NCBI GenBank assembly: GCA_034190875.2
Contig: CM067355.1
Location: forward strand, 30,434,958-30,498,957
From: Urechis unicinctus
Lineage: Eukaryota; Annelida; Polychaeta; Xenopneusta; Urechidae
Length of the DNA stretch: 64,000 nucleotides
Reading direction: 5' to 3'
Shown: positions 36,586-49,317 of the stretch, piece after piece
Layout: each line of letters starts with the position of its first letter
Position numbering within the stretch: the first letter of the stretch is position 1
Notes under the pieces: model-generated
What the model was told of the DNA's origin: nothing
What the model saw: only the letters and a program-made list of their open reading frames with translations
The model's database searches: none
Made by a program: the position numbers and the translations under genes

Positions 36586-36593
36586 TGACGTCA
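36586..36593. promoter_or_regulatory. CRE-type palindrome TGACGTCA
   Basis: A perfect 8-bp cAMP-response-element core in the unit spacer (GGCTGACGTCACTGCG). The single copy at 19.3 kb has a mutated form. Function is unproven; an 8-mer occurs by chance about once in 65 kb of random sequence. Confidence 0.25.
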
Positions 36594-37817
36594 CTGCGAT
36601 TGATCAGAGCGGGAAAAATGTGTCTTCATAGAGCATTGCCACGGCCAAAACACGTCGCATAATAGGCTTATGAATAGCAAAAATAGCAAGTACTCTACTA
36701 AATAAATGTCAACTTGATAAATTATGGGAAACAGTTCGCCTCACACAGCGTCCGCGCAGTTTACGATCCTGGTTCTTTCTTGTCCGCACTCTGTCCGCAC
36801 TGTGGATGGTAGTTTCAGATTGTCGATAAATGTCTGAATCTAGGGAACTGACCTGGGATCGACATAAACATTTTTGGCATGTCAGGGGGATGTGAAGGTT
36901 TTGAGCGAAGTTATAGCCACGCTGAGCTGCGTGACAATTATGAAACTTGAAAGACACCCCCGACATCAGGCGACGATACCATGAAATCAACAAAAGCACA
37001 TGGGACTGTTGATCCAACGTCTCGGGGCTCGGCGGCTGTTAAAGATATGAAGTCATCTGATTGGTCGAGTAAACAGAGCATTCCACGTGGTTTTAAGAGA
37101 CGCTATGACAAGACGCTATGACAATAACACTTCGGCTAACAGGTGGCGTCTTCACATATTTACTCGGGCGGAAGCTTCGAGTGAGCTCTTTTAAAGAAGC
37201 TATAAACTCTTTGTCATTTCGTCCATATCGTTCCCAGAATGTGTTTCCATCTTCATATCATTTGGAGCGTGTTCCTTTTTGAAATGTGCCCTAAGGGAAC
37301 AATCTGTGAATTAAAAGTTTATAATGCAAATCTAACACATATAGTCTGGCCCAGGCCAAAATATACAAGGTGTGTTAGCAAGTCTGAGCTACTTTACAAC
37401 CTTTTGTCTTTGGCCAAAGTTATACCCTGTTATAATTTGGTCTGCTACATCGGCAATGAATGAAAGTAAATATTTACCAACAAAATGCAACAAATTTGAG
37501 AGACCTTCGTTTACATTAAAGTTTGCGCTTTTTACGTCGCAGCGTCCTTTTGTGGTAGAATGGTTAGTATACGGGGTTATTTACTCGGCTTTTATTAAGG
37601 TCGTCTACAACTTTCGAGATCTGGTCATCAGTTCCTAAAGTGCCTATCGCATGAAAATTCATGTAATTTATTTCGCCAGATTACGGAAATGTAACCCACA
37701 GGTACCTATTCTGTCTATGTAACAGTCAAAGTGCGCGCTTTCTGATCGAAATTCGACTTTTAAAAGGAGTCCGGTGTATCGAGAAGACGAGCTCATGAAT
37801 AATTAATCGCCTCTGCG

Positions 37818-37825
37818 TGACGTCA
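37818..37825. promoter_or_regulatory. TGACGTCA (CRE) upstream of P2X7-like exon
   Basis: A perfect CRE palindrome about 70 bp upstream of the P2X7-like reading frame, followed by the GC-rich AGCTCCGGCG. It is also present at 43545-43552 and 49269-49276 and is mutated (TAACGTCA) in the 20.8 kb copy. A place in the element's own promoter is plausible but inferred. Confidence 0.35.
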
Positions 37826-37884
37826 GCTCCGGCGTTGTTTTTGTTGCGAGGCGCGATCTGTGCTACGATTAGCACAAAAGGGCT

Positions 37885-38640
37885 GCTGGTAATTTCGCTA
37901 TTTCATCACTTCAGGAGAGCAACAAAGAGACATGGGATGGCATAGATCACTTGCAGACCATCGTTGCTTCGGCAGAGCAAATATTTCCTTACAGATTCGA
38001 ACCAGAAATGAGCGATTCAGACGTCTCCGATGAAGAGAAAAAAGACACTGGTGATGTCACTGCTGCGCCTGGGTCTCATGCGGGTCATCCTGCCCAGGAC
38101 ATAGGGTTGCTACAGAACAATGCAAATTGCTACAGAACAATTCTAAATTTCACCAACAAAATATGTAAACTCTTTTCCTAACAGTATACAACAGAGCTTT
38201 GCAGCAAATAATTCTTCTATATCAGACAGCAGACATGAGATATCACAAAGTTTTTGTCTTATCAAGTGGATGCAAGGGTTCATGTTTACAAAGTTGTACC
38301 ATGTAAGTGTAAATGCTCCTACACAGGAATTGTAAACAAACTACAGCTAATTTCGCACTAGCTGCTGTTAATAAATAGAGATGCACTTTGATATATTATC
38401 ATTATGGTCAGTGTTACATCAGAGTTTCTATGAATGTCGAGGCTAAAACATATTTGCCATACAATATGTAATCCTTTATTACATACATTAATATTCCCAT
38501 CACTACATTATCTTACAGGTGTTTGTGTGGCTACTGTCAACCAATGGCAGAGGTGGAAGAATCAGTGTGCTGTGTGGAGATTCCTCCAGTCATGACCTCC
38601 CTAGAGAACAGCCCCATTCCAACTGGTTGCATAACCCAAC
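37885..38640 (+). pseudogene. P2X7 ballast-like exons, unit 1
   Basis: Exon 1 (about 37885-38124) reads ISSLQESNKETWDGIDHL, FPYRFEPEMSDSDVSDEE and HAGHPAQDIGLLQNNA, but the splice donor present at 21138 is deleted. Exon 2 keeps a perfect acceptor (TCTTACAG at 38511-38518) and starts CLCGYCQPMAEVEESVCC, then is cut after GCITQ by an internal deletion that joins it to the transposase tail. Exon 3 is missing. No ATG is visible at the start. Zinc-ligand cysteines are conserved up to the break. Confidence 0.7.
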
Positions 38641-39645
38641 TGGTTGACCAAACTAAGGAAGGCTTCAACCGATGATGTTTGCAAGTCGCCTGACATTTTG
38701 CAAAAAATTCCTAGCAGAGTAGATGGTTGTTGACCAACTTCTCTAGCTTAACAGCTACATTACTGCCTGTTACTTTTAGAACCAAGTTATGCAGTTTGTG
38801 CAATCTGTTTACAGTAAATGCACATTGTGCATATTTAAAAAATGAGATTATTTAAGACCTGCTTGAGAACTGATTCAATTGCTAACATATTTTTAACCAG
38901 ACAGGTAAATTTAGCTCAGAGTTGAAAATATCATTCATGATGTATCATGCCGATATTCCCGAACTGATAATAAGATTCGTAAGACAATTGTTACCAGTAA
39001 CTTATAAACAAATTTGAATCATGACGAAATATCAATTTATTGGCCCTTTCAAACGGTTTACAACAATGAATAGATGCACAAATAGCAATTAACCTGTTGT
39101 AGATGTTGTAAATACCTACAACATCTCATTAATAAATCTTAGGTATATGGCGCAGTAACAGAAGTCATTATATCCCGACGTCAGAGGAATATATCGATTA
39201 AAATCATGCATATGGTGTTCGAAGCTGGCACTCCTATATATTGACTCGAGATCTACGATGGGGTAGGGTCCGAAACCTCGTATTATGGATAAGCCTTACA
39301 TCTAGACGAGCATAATCGTGAGGTGTTAACCAGCCAATATACACCCCATTCCATCTGACAACTATGATTGAAGGAATATGGCACACGACCATGGTGTAGT
39401 TCGCACTTTGCTAGATGTAAGGTTTTATCTTAGCAATGATCCAGAACACAATTTGCTATCTGGTAAGACACAGCTTAATAGTTCTAGTTACAGTGGTACT
39501 TTAACGGCTTTTGTTTATATTGTGTTGCGTCTGTAAGCTTCAACAGAAGTGGAAAGTGGAAGTCACATGTCGAGCCTAGAATCTTTTGCTCGTCCCTGTA
39601 GCTAGGAACAGACAGCACCTTCCTGGTAAATCAATAAATACTTAC

Positions 39646-39996
39646 CGCTGTGGCATTGTCTATTTGAGCATCAATATCTGGCTTCATTGTTACGTCCTGG
39701 TATCCATGTGATGAGCGGCTGGCTTTTGTAACGTCATTTTGAAATCCACGAGGACTTGGGCCAGGCGAGGGATTTCCTTTTTTCTGACCTGACATAAATA
39801 ATGTTTGCTTTGAAGAACCAGACCTATCCAACGATACCTGCCTGGTCGTGTTGTCAGCTGTAGTCAGCCTTTGAATGTCATTGTTCTCTATTCCCCATAT
39901 AAAAACGGGTATGCATAGTACAATCGTTAGTGTGACTAGAGAAAATACAGTTTTAGCGTCCCACGACAACCGAGTTGAGCTACGTAGACTTGCCAT
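39646..39996 (-). CDS. Second copy of sulfotransferase exon 1
   Basis: Complete first exon: ATG at 39996, [13 protein letters not shown], signal anchor [18 protein letters not shown], luminal stem with NTT and NAT sequons, and a phase-0 end before a GTAAGT donor at 39645. It differs from the 33903-34253 copy by a few substitutions (for example Ser for Phe after the RSG motif). No exons 2-7 follow in the same unit, so it could work only as an alternative first exon spliced over about 6.6 kb to exon 2 at 33013. Expression is unknown. Confidence 0.7.
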
Positions 39997-40254
39997 GTTG
40001 ATAGGTGAGGGAATAGATGCGCCGATAACAACTTGAGCCGTTTCGATCTAGCACAGCTGTTCCATTCCAGTATGAAACGCAAACACATTGTATGCGTTGG
40101 TAAATAATTAAAATGTTCGATGAAGACACATCGGAGCAGAAAACGTTTCTTTGCGCGTGTGTGAATCGATTAGCGATCGTCATCAGAATATATATGAATA
40201 TATATGTGAAGTTTGCATGTAAATATATGTATATATATAAACATATGAAAACAT

Positions 40255-40270
40255 TTATATATATATACAT

Positions 40271-40365
<95 letters not shown>
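40255..40365. repeat. Compound microsatellite, unit 2
   Basis: (CATA)n-(CA)n-(TA)n tract upstream of the second exon 1 copy, shorter than the one in unit 1. Confidence 0.95.
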
Positions 40366-40367
<2 letters not shown>

Positions 40368-40394
40368 CATAAATATATATGTTAATATATATAG

Positions 40395-40775
40395 GGTGTA
40401 GCTGGTGGAGTTGGTGGAAGTGTTGTGAATGATGTTGTGGGGGTGTAGTGGGTGATGTTGGTGAGTGTGTTGTGGGTTTTTTTGGTGTGATGTAGTGGAC
40501 GATGTTGCTCGGAATTTAGTGGTAGGTGTTTGTGAAGGTGTAATGGGTGATGTTCGTGTGGATGTAGTGGGAGGGGTTATTGAGGTAGTAATGGTGTGGT
40601 GTAGCTGGTGAGTAATGGATGGTGAAGGTGGGGGACGAATGGGTGGTGTTGCTTGGGCAGTAGTGGGTGGTGTTGCTGGGGTAGTAATGGGTGGTGTTGC
40701 TGGTGGTATAGTGGGTGGTATTGCTCGGATGTAGTGGGTGGTGTGGTGGGAGATGCAGTGGGTGATGTTTCTCAG
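40395..40775. repeat. G-rich minisatellite, unit 2
   Basis: Degenerate GTAGTGGGTGGTGTTGCT-type repeats on plus, upstream of the second exon 1 copy. Internal repeat number differs slightly from unit 1. Confidence 0.9.
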
Positions 40776-43365
40776 AGTTACGTTTCTCAAGAATTTTCTT
40801 CAAGCTTCAGGCTCTGTGGAGAAACAACAGAGCAACGGGCAGCGATATTCTCAAGAAACGTTACCGAATATGGCGGTTTCAAGAGAGGAAGTGCAAAGTG
40901 TGCATTTAAGAAGCTGAACTTGATTTCTTTTGTCCATGAACGAATGTTTGCAGAACGATAGATGGAGATCCTTTCAAGAACACCTGACACCAATTAATCA
41001 GTACCGTGTTAAATGCGCAGGCCTTTTTGTGCAATGATCTTCTGCATTGTCATCAAAAAGTAGCAGCGTATTTGCAGCATCAACAGATGACATCACCATT
41101 AATACAAATTATACGATAGAAATATATAAATAAACCGGAAACATAACAGTATTTGTGCCTTCAATCGTTCAATGATTCATTCAGTTAGACATTGAATAAA
41201 GCGGAAGTCGATCTGGGTGTTATAGTGTCTTACAAACAACACATTGTGACACGTACCTGTTTATCTAAGTTTCGCTAAATATCATGTCGCCATGTCTGAG
41301 GTTCACACACTTCCGGTACCCATTCAGACTGATCCATAAATTATGCTTCTGTTGCATAAATATGAAAACGTAAATACACACTTTGCACACCAGAGTGTCA
41401 GACAACACATGGTAAGACGTTCTCGGATGAAATAGCCGAATGATGCCGTATCGTTGTCGAATCCAACTTCCATGTAGCATCCATCCAAGTATGTCTAGTC
41501 TAATCTAGAAATACACCATCCTTGTGTCCTTGGTGATTTTCATACGCATGTGAACGATTCTGACAAAGCCACCCCACAACCCATTGAAGGGACTTCGACA
41601 TGGAGGATTCTGACACAGTGACGCACAGCCCATTATAGGAACTTATTCTTTACCCATAGCTTTAATGATGAAGGATGGAAAGATGTTAATGAAGCAGGGA
41701 ATGATCGGAATTACGTTGACAGTCACAGGGAACACACGCGCGATGACTTGCTTCTAGCTGATGTAAACGCCTCGGGAAAGAGAAGAGGTTGCTGTAGAGT
41801 TCTGCGTTTGTTGTCCAATGCGTTGTTTTAGGATATGGCACTTATTGACTTCATAGGCAGCGTATATGAGTGTTGGCCGATATCAATTTATATACGTGGG
41901 TATTGGGAGCAGCGCTTTGTCACGGTAAAACGCTATGACCGCCAATAAATCCGGTCTCACAAATAGTCTTGACGAATGGGGCTTGATCTTCCTTGGCCGA
42001 ACATCCTTCATTGAGCTTGGTAAGGCCTGAATATTATGTTATTTCCGTTAAAGATGTATGTAGTTTGAGGGATTTTTCTTTCAATCGATTTGGTATCCGC
42101 AATGAGGACTTTGCAGTTAGTAAGCTCGTTTTTGGTCTCGCCTCACTTCTCCAGGTTTCAGCTCCTCGGTCATATTAAAGAGTTTATAGCTACGCTAAGT
42201 GGGCTCACTTCGAGTGGCTCGGCGGTGATCGCTTCCCTGATTATAATACATTTCAAACTTAAGATGGCGCTACCGTGACTCAAACAAAAGCACATGGGAA
42301 TACTTGGCTGACGTCACTGCGATTGATCAGAGCGGGAAAAATGTGTCTTCATAGAGCATTGCCACGGCCAAAAAACACGTCGCATAATAGGCTTATGAAT
42401 AGCAAAAATAGCAAGTACTCTACTAAATAAATGTTAACTTGATAAATTATGGGAAACCGTTCGCCTCACACAGCGTCCGCGCAGTTTACGATCCTGGATC
42501 TTTCTTGTCCGCACTCTGTCCGCACTGTGGATGGTAGTTTCAGATTGTCGATAAATGTCTGAATCTAGGGAACTGACCTGGGATCGACATAAACATTTTT
42601 GGCATGTCAGGGGGATGTGAAGGTTTTGAGCGAAGTTATAGCCTACGCTGAGCTGCGTGACAATTATGAAACTTGAAAGACACCCCCGACATCAGGCGAC
42701 GATACCATGAAATCAACAAAAGCACATGGGACTGTTGATCCAACGTCTCGGGGCTCGGCGGCTGTTTAAGATATGAAGTCATCTGATTGGTCGAGTAAAC
42801 AGAGCATTCCACGTGGTTTTAAGAGACGCTATGACAAGACGCTATGACAATAACACTTCGGCTAACAGATGGCGTCTTCACATGTTTACTCGAGCGGAAG
42901 CTTCGAGTGAGCTCTCTTTAAGAAGCTATCAACTCTTTGGTCATTTCGTCCATATCGTTCCCAGAATGTGTTACCATCTTCATATCATTTGGAGCGTGTT
43001 CCTTTTTTAAATGTGCCCTAAGGGAACAATCTGTTAATTAAAAGTTTATAATGCAAATCTAACACATATAGTCTGGCCCAGGCCAAAATATACAAGGTGT
43101 GTTAGCAAGTCTGAGCTACTTTACAACCTTTTGTCCTAGGCCAAAGTTATACCATGTTATAATTTGGTCTGCTACATCGGCAATGAATGAAAGTAAATAT
43201 TTACCAACAAAATGCAACAAATTTGAGAGACCTTCTTTTACATTAAAGTTTGCGCTTTTTACGTCGCAGCGTCCTTTTGTGGTAGAATGGTTAGTATACG
43301 GGGTTATTTACTCGGCTTTTATTAAGGTCGTCTACAACTTTCGAGATCTGGTCATCAGTTCTTAA

Positions 43366-44518
43366 AGTGCCTATCGCATGAAAATTCATGTAATTTATTA
43401 CGACAGATTACGGAAATGTAACCCACAGGTACCTATTCTGTCTTTGTATCAGTCAAAGTGCGCGCTTTCTGATAGAAATTCGACTTTTAAAAGGAGTCCG
43501 GTGTATCGAGACGACGAGCTCATGAATAATTAATCGCCTCCGCGTGACGTCAGCTCCGGCGTTGTTTTTGTTGCGAGGCGCGATCTGTGCTACGATTAGC
43601 ACAAAAGGGCTGCTGGTAATTTCGCTATTTCATCACTTCAGGAGAGCAACAAAGAGACATGGGATGGCATAGATCACTTGCAGACCATCGTTGCTTTGGC
43701 AGAGCAAATATTTCCTTACAGATTCGAACCAGAAATGAGCGATTCAGACGTCTTCGATGAAGAGAAAAAAGACACTGGTGATGTCGCTGCTGTGCCTGGG
43801 ACTCATGCAGGTCATCCTGCCCAGGACATAGGGTTGCTACAGAACAATGCAAATTGCTACAGAACAATTCTAAATTTCACCAACAAAATATGTAAACTCT
43901 TTTCCTAACAGTATACAACAGAGCTTTGCAGCAAATAATTCTTCTATATCAGACAGCAGACATGAGATATCACAAAGTTTTTGTCTTATCAAGTGGATGC
44001 AAGGGTTCATGTTTACAAAGTTGTACCATGTAAGTGTAAATGCTCCTACACAGGAATTGTAAACAAACTACAGCTAATTTCGCACTAGCTGCTGTTAATA
44101 AATAGAGATGCACTTTGATATATTATCATTATGGTCAGTGTTACATCAGAGTTTCTATGAATGTCGAGGCTAAAACATATTTGCCATACAATATGTAATC
44201 CTTTATTACATACATTAATATTCCCATCACTACATTATCTTACAGGTGTTTGTGTGGCTACTGTCAACCAATGGCAGAGGTGGAAGAATCAGTGTGCTGT
44301 GTGGAGATTCCTCCAGTCATGACCTCCCTAGAGAACAGCCCCATTCCAACTGGTTGCATAACCCAACTGGTTGACCAAACTAAGGAAGGCTTCAACCGAT
44401 GATGTTTGCAAGTCGCCTGACATTTTGCAAAAAAATTCCTAGCAGAGTAGATGGTTGTTGACCAACTTCTCTAGCTTAACAGCTACATTACTGCCTGTTA
44501 CTTTTAGAACCAAGTTAT
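43366..44518. mobile_element. Truncated TTAA transposon, unit 2
   Basis: Left end AGTGCCTATCGCATG preceded by an intact TTAA (43362-43365). Contains the P2X7-like pseudogene at 43612-44365 and the same internal deletion as unit 1, and ends at the unit junction. Confidence 0.75.
43612..44365 (+). pseudogene. P2X7 ballast-like exons, unit 2
   Basis: Exon 1 is nearly the same as in unit 1, with substitutions (SDSDVFDEE; AAVPGTHAGH). Exon 2 (acceptor TCTTACAG, exon from 44246) reads CLCGYCQPMAEVEESVCC and is truncated after GCITQ. The donor of exon 1 and all of exon 3 are missing, as in unit 1, so both descend from one damaged ancestor. Confidence 0.7.
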
Positions 44519-45377
44519 GCAGTTTGTGCAATCTGTTTACAGTAAATGCACATTGTGCATATTTAAAAAAATGAGATTATTTAAGACCTGCTTGAGAACT
44601 GATTCAATTGCTAACATATTTTTAACCAGACAGGTAAATTTAGCTCAGAGTTGAAAATATCATTCATGATGTATCATTCCGATATTCCCGAACTGATAAT
44701 AAGATTCGTAAGACAATTGTTACCAGTAACTTGTAAACAAATTTGAATCATGACGAAATATCAATTTATTGGCCCTTTCAAACTGTTTACAACAATGAAT
44801 AGATGCACAAATAGCAATTAACCTGTTGTAGATGTTGTAAATACCTACAACATCTCATTAATAAATCTTACGTATATGGCGCAGTAACAGAAGTCATTAT
44901 ATCCCGACGTCAGAGGAATATATCGATTAAAATCATGCATATGGTGTTCGAAGCTGGCACTCCTATATATTGACTCGAGATCTACGATGGGGTAGGGTCC
45001 GAAACCTCGTATTATGGATAAGCCTTACATCTAGACGAGCATAATCGTGAGGTGTTAACCCGCCAATATACTCCCCATTCCACCTGACAACTATGATTGA
45101 AGGAATATGGCACACGACCATGGTGTAGTTCGCACTTTGCTAGATGTAAGGTTTTATCTTAGCAATGATCCAGAACTCAATTAGCTATCTGGTAAGACAC
45201 AGCTTAATTGTTCTAGTTACAGTGGTACTTTAACGGCTTTTGATTATATTGTGTTGCGTCTGTAAGCAGCTTCAACAGAAGTGGAAAGTGGAAGTCACAT
45301 GTCGAGCCTAGAATCTTTTGCTCGTCCCTATAGCTAGGAACAGACAACACCTTCCTGGTAAATCAATAAATACTTAC

Positions 45378-45728
45378 CGCTGTGGCATTGTCTATTTGAG
45401 CATCAATATCTGGCTTCATTGTTACGTCCTGGTATCCATGTGATGAGTGGCTGGCTTTTGTAACGTCATTTTGAAATCCACGAGGACTTGGGCCAGGCGA
45501 GGGATTTCCTTTTTTCTGACCTGACATAAATAATGTTTGCTTTGAAGAACCAGACCTATCCAACGATACCTGCCTGGTCGTGTTGTCAGCTGTAGTCAGC
45601 CTTTGAATGTCATTGTTCTCTATTCCCCATATAAAAACGGGTATGCATAGTACAATCGTTAGTGTGACTAGAGAAAATACAGTTTTAGCGTCCCACGACA
45701 ACCGAGTTGAGCTACGTAGACTTGCCAT
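45378..45728 (-). CDS. Third copy of sulfotransferase exon 1
   Basis: Intact first exon with ATG at 45728, signal anchor and GTAAGT donor at 45377, nearly identical to those at 33903 and 39646. It lies about 12.4 kb upstream of the single exon 2. As with the second copy, a role as alternative first exon is possible but unproven. Confidence 0.7.
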
Positions 45729-45984
45729 GTTGATAGGTGAGGGAATAGATGCGCCGATAACAACTTGAGCCGTCTCGATCTAGCACAGCTGTTCCATTCC
45801 AGTATGAAACGCAAACACATTGTATGCGTTGGTAAATAATTAAAATGTTCGATGAAGACACATCGGAGCAGAAAACGTTTCTTTGCGTGTGTGTGAATCG
45901 ATTAGCGATCGTCATCAGAATATATATGAATATATATATGTGAAGTTTGCATGTAAATATATGTATATAAACATATGAAAACAT

Positions 45985-46000
45985 TTATATATATATACAT

Positions 46001-46037
<37 letters not shown>

Positions 46038-46042
46038 TACAT

Positions 46043-46110
<68 letters not shown>
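45985..46110. repeat. Compound microsatellite, unit 3
   Basis: (CATA)n-(CA)n-(TA)n tract upstream of the third exon 1 copy. Confidence 0.95.
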
Positions 46111-46111
<1 letters not shown>

Positions 46112-46139
46112 TTTGCATAAATATATATGTTAATATATA

Positions 46140-46545
46140 TAGGGTGTAGCTGGTGGAGTTGGTGGAAGTGTTGTGAATGATGTTGGAGGGGGTGTAGTGG
46201 GTGATGTTGGTGTGATGTGTGTTGTGGGTTTTTTTTGGTGTGATGTAGTGGACGATGTTGCTCGGAGTTTAGTGGTAGGTGTTTGTGGAGGTGTAATGGG
46301 TGATGTTCGTGTGGATGTAGTGGGAGGGGTTATTGAGGTAGTAATGGTGTGGTGTAGCTGGTGAGTAATGGATGGTGAAGGTGGGGGACGAATGGGTGGT
46401 GTTGCTTGGGCAGTAGTAGTGGGTGGTGTTGCTGTAGGGGGGTAGTAATGGGTGGTGTTGCTGGTGATATAGTGGGTGGTATTGCTCGGATGTAGTGGTT
46501 CGTGTGGTGGGAGATGCAGTGGGTGATGTTTCTCAGAGTTACGTT
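46140..46545. repeat. G-rich minisatellite, unit 3
   Basis: Degenerate GTAGTGGGTGGTG-type repeats with the longest G runs (GTAGGGGGGTAG near 46435). Confidence 0.9.
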
Positions 46546-49317
46546 TCTCAAGAATTTTCTTCAAGCTTCAGGCTCTTTGGAGAAACAACAGAGCAACGGG
46601 CAGCGATATTCTAAAGAAACGTTGTAACCGAATACGGCGGTTTCAAGAGAGGAAGTGCAAAGTGTGTATTTAAGAAGCTGAACTTGATTTCTTTTGTCCA
46701 TGAACGAATGTTTGCAGAACGATAGATGGAGATCCTTTCAAGAACACCTGACACCAATTAATCAGTACCGTGTTAAATGCGCAGGCCTTTTTGTGCAATG
46801 ATCTTCTGCATTGTCATCAAAAAGTAGCAGCGTATTTGCAGCATCAACAGATGACATCACCATTAATACAAATTATACGATAGAAATATATAAATAAACC
46901 GGAAACATAACAGTATTTGTGCGTTCAATCGTTCAATGATTCATTCAGTTAGACATTGAAGAAAGCGGAAGTCGATCTGGGTGTTATAGTGTCTTACAAA
47001 CAACACATTGTGACACGTACCTGTTTATCTAAGTTTCGCTAAATATAATGTTGTAGATTCGCCATATCTGAGGTTTACATATTTCCGGTACCCATTCAGA
47101 CTGATCCATAAATTATGCTTCTGTTGCATGAATATGAAAACGTAAATACACACTTTGCACACCAGAGTGTCAGACAACACATGGTAAGACGTTCTCGGAT
47201 GAAATAGCCGAATGATGCCGTATCGTTGTCGAATCCAACTTCCATGTAGCATCCATCCAAGTATGTCTAGTATGCATGTGAACGATTCTGACAAAGCCAC
47301 CCCACAACCCATTGAAGGGACTTGGACATGGAGGATTCTGACACAGTGACGCACAGCTCATTATAGGAACTTATTCTTTACCCATAGCTTTAATGATGAA
47401 GGATGGAAAGATGTTAATGAAGCAGGGAATGATCGGAATTACGTTCACAGTCACAGGGAACACACGCGCGATGACTTGCTTCTAGCTGATGTAAACGCCT
47501 CGGGAAAGAGAAGAGGTTGCTGTAGAGTTCTGAGTTTGTTGTCCAATGCGTTGTTTTAGGATATGGCAGTTATTGACTTCATAGGCAGCGTATATGAGTG
47601 TTGGCCGATATCAATTTATATACGTGGGTATTGGGAGCAGCGCTTTGTCACGGTAAAACGCTATGACCGCCAATAAATCCGGTCTCACAAATAGTCTTGG
47701 CGAATGGGGCTTGAGCTTCCTTGGCCGAACATCCTTCATTGAGCTTGGTAAGGCCTGAATATTATGTTATTTCCGTTAAAGATGTATGTAGTTTGCGGGA
47801 TTTTTCTTTCAATCGATTTGGTATCCGCAATGAGGACTTTGCAGTTAGTAAGCTCGTTTTGGTCTCGCCTCACTTCTCCAGGTTTCAGCTCCCCGGTCAT
47901 ATTAAAGAGTTTATAGCTACGCTAAGTGGGCTCACTTCGAGTGGCTCGGCGGTGATCGCTTCCCTGATTATAATACATTTCAAACTTAAGATGGCGCTAC
48001 CGTGACTCAAACAAAAGCACATGGGAATACTTGGCTGACGTCACTGCGATTGATCAGAGCGGGAAAAATGTGTCTTCATAGAGCATTGCCACGGCCAAAA
48101 CACGTCGCATAATAAGCTTATGAATAGCAAAAATAGCAAGTACTCTACTAAATAAATGTCAACTTGATAAATTATGGGAAACAGTTCGCCTCACACAGCG
48201 TCCGCGCAGTTTACGATCCTGGATCTTTCTTGTCCGCACTCTGTCCGCACTGTGGATGGTAGTTTCAGATTGTCGATAAATGTCTGAATCTAGGGAACTG
48301 ACCTGGGATCGACATAAACATTTTTGGCATGTCAGGGGGATGTGAAGGTTTTGAGCGAAGTTATAGCTACGCTGAGCTGCGTGACAATTATGAAACTTGA
48401 AAGACACCCCCGACATCAGGCGACGATACCATGAAATCAACAAAAGCACATGGGACTGTTGATTCAACGTCTCGGGGCTCGGCGGCTGTTTAAGATATGA
48501 AGTCATCTGATTGGTCGAGTAAACAGAGCATTCCACGTGGTTTTAAGAGACGCTATGACAAGACGCTATGACAATAACACTTCGGCTAACAGGTGGCGTC
48601 TTCACATATTTACTCGGGCGGAAGCTTCGAGTGAGCTCTCTTTAAGAAGCTATAAACTCTTTGGTCATTTCGTCCATATCGTTCCCAGAATGTGTTTCCA
48701 TCTTCATATCATTTGGAGCGTGTTCCTTTTTGAAATGTGCCCTAAGGGAACAATCTGTGAATTAAAAGTTTATAATGCAAATCTAACACATATAGTCTGG
48801 TCCAGGCCAAAATATACAAGGTGTGTTAGCAAGTCTGAGCTACCTTACAACATTTTGTCCTAGGCCAAAGTTATACCCTGTTATAATTTGGTCTGCTACA
48901 TCGGCAATGAATGAAAGTAAATATTTACCAACAAAATGCAACAAATTTGAGATACCTTCGTTTGCATTAAAGTTTGCGCTTTTTACGTCGCAGCGTCCTT
49001 TTGTGGTAGAATGGTTAGTATACGGGGTTATTTATTCGGCTTTTATTAAGGTCGTCTACAACTTTCGAGATCTGGTCATCAGTTCTTAAAGTGCCTATCG
49101 CATGAAAATTCATGTAATTTATTTCGACAGATTACGGAAATGTAACCCACAGGTACCTATTCTGTCTATGTATCAGTCAAAGTGCGCGCTTTCTGATCGA
49201 AATTCGACTTTTAAAAAGAGTCCGGTGTATCGAGACGACGAGCTCATGAATAATTAATCGCCTCTGCGTGACGTCAGCTCCGGCGTTGTTTTTGTTGCGA
49301 GGCGCGATCTGTGCTAC

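Larger units (their letters stand above)
37639..38790. mobile_element. Truncated TTAA transposon, unit 1
   Basis: Left terminal repeat AGTGCCTATCGCATG at 37639 (preceded by CTAA), then the P2X7-like exons. Relative to the copy at 20663 it has lost the stretch from exon 2 of the P2X7-like gene to the transposase tail, and it is cut at the unit junction 38790/38791. Equivalent in unit 2: 43366-44518. Confidence 0.75.
38791..44518. repeat. Tandem unit 2 of 3 (5728 bp)
   Basis: Same content and order as unit 1: exon 1 copy at 39646-39996, microsatellite 40255-40365, minisatellite 40395-40775, spacer, truncated transposon from 43366. Differences are scattered substitutions, small indels and microsatellite length. 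Confidence 0.93.
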
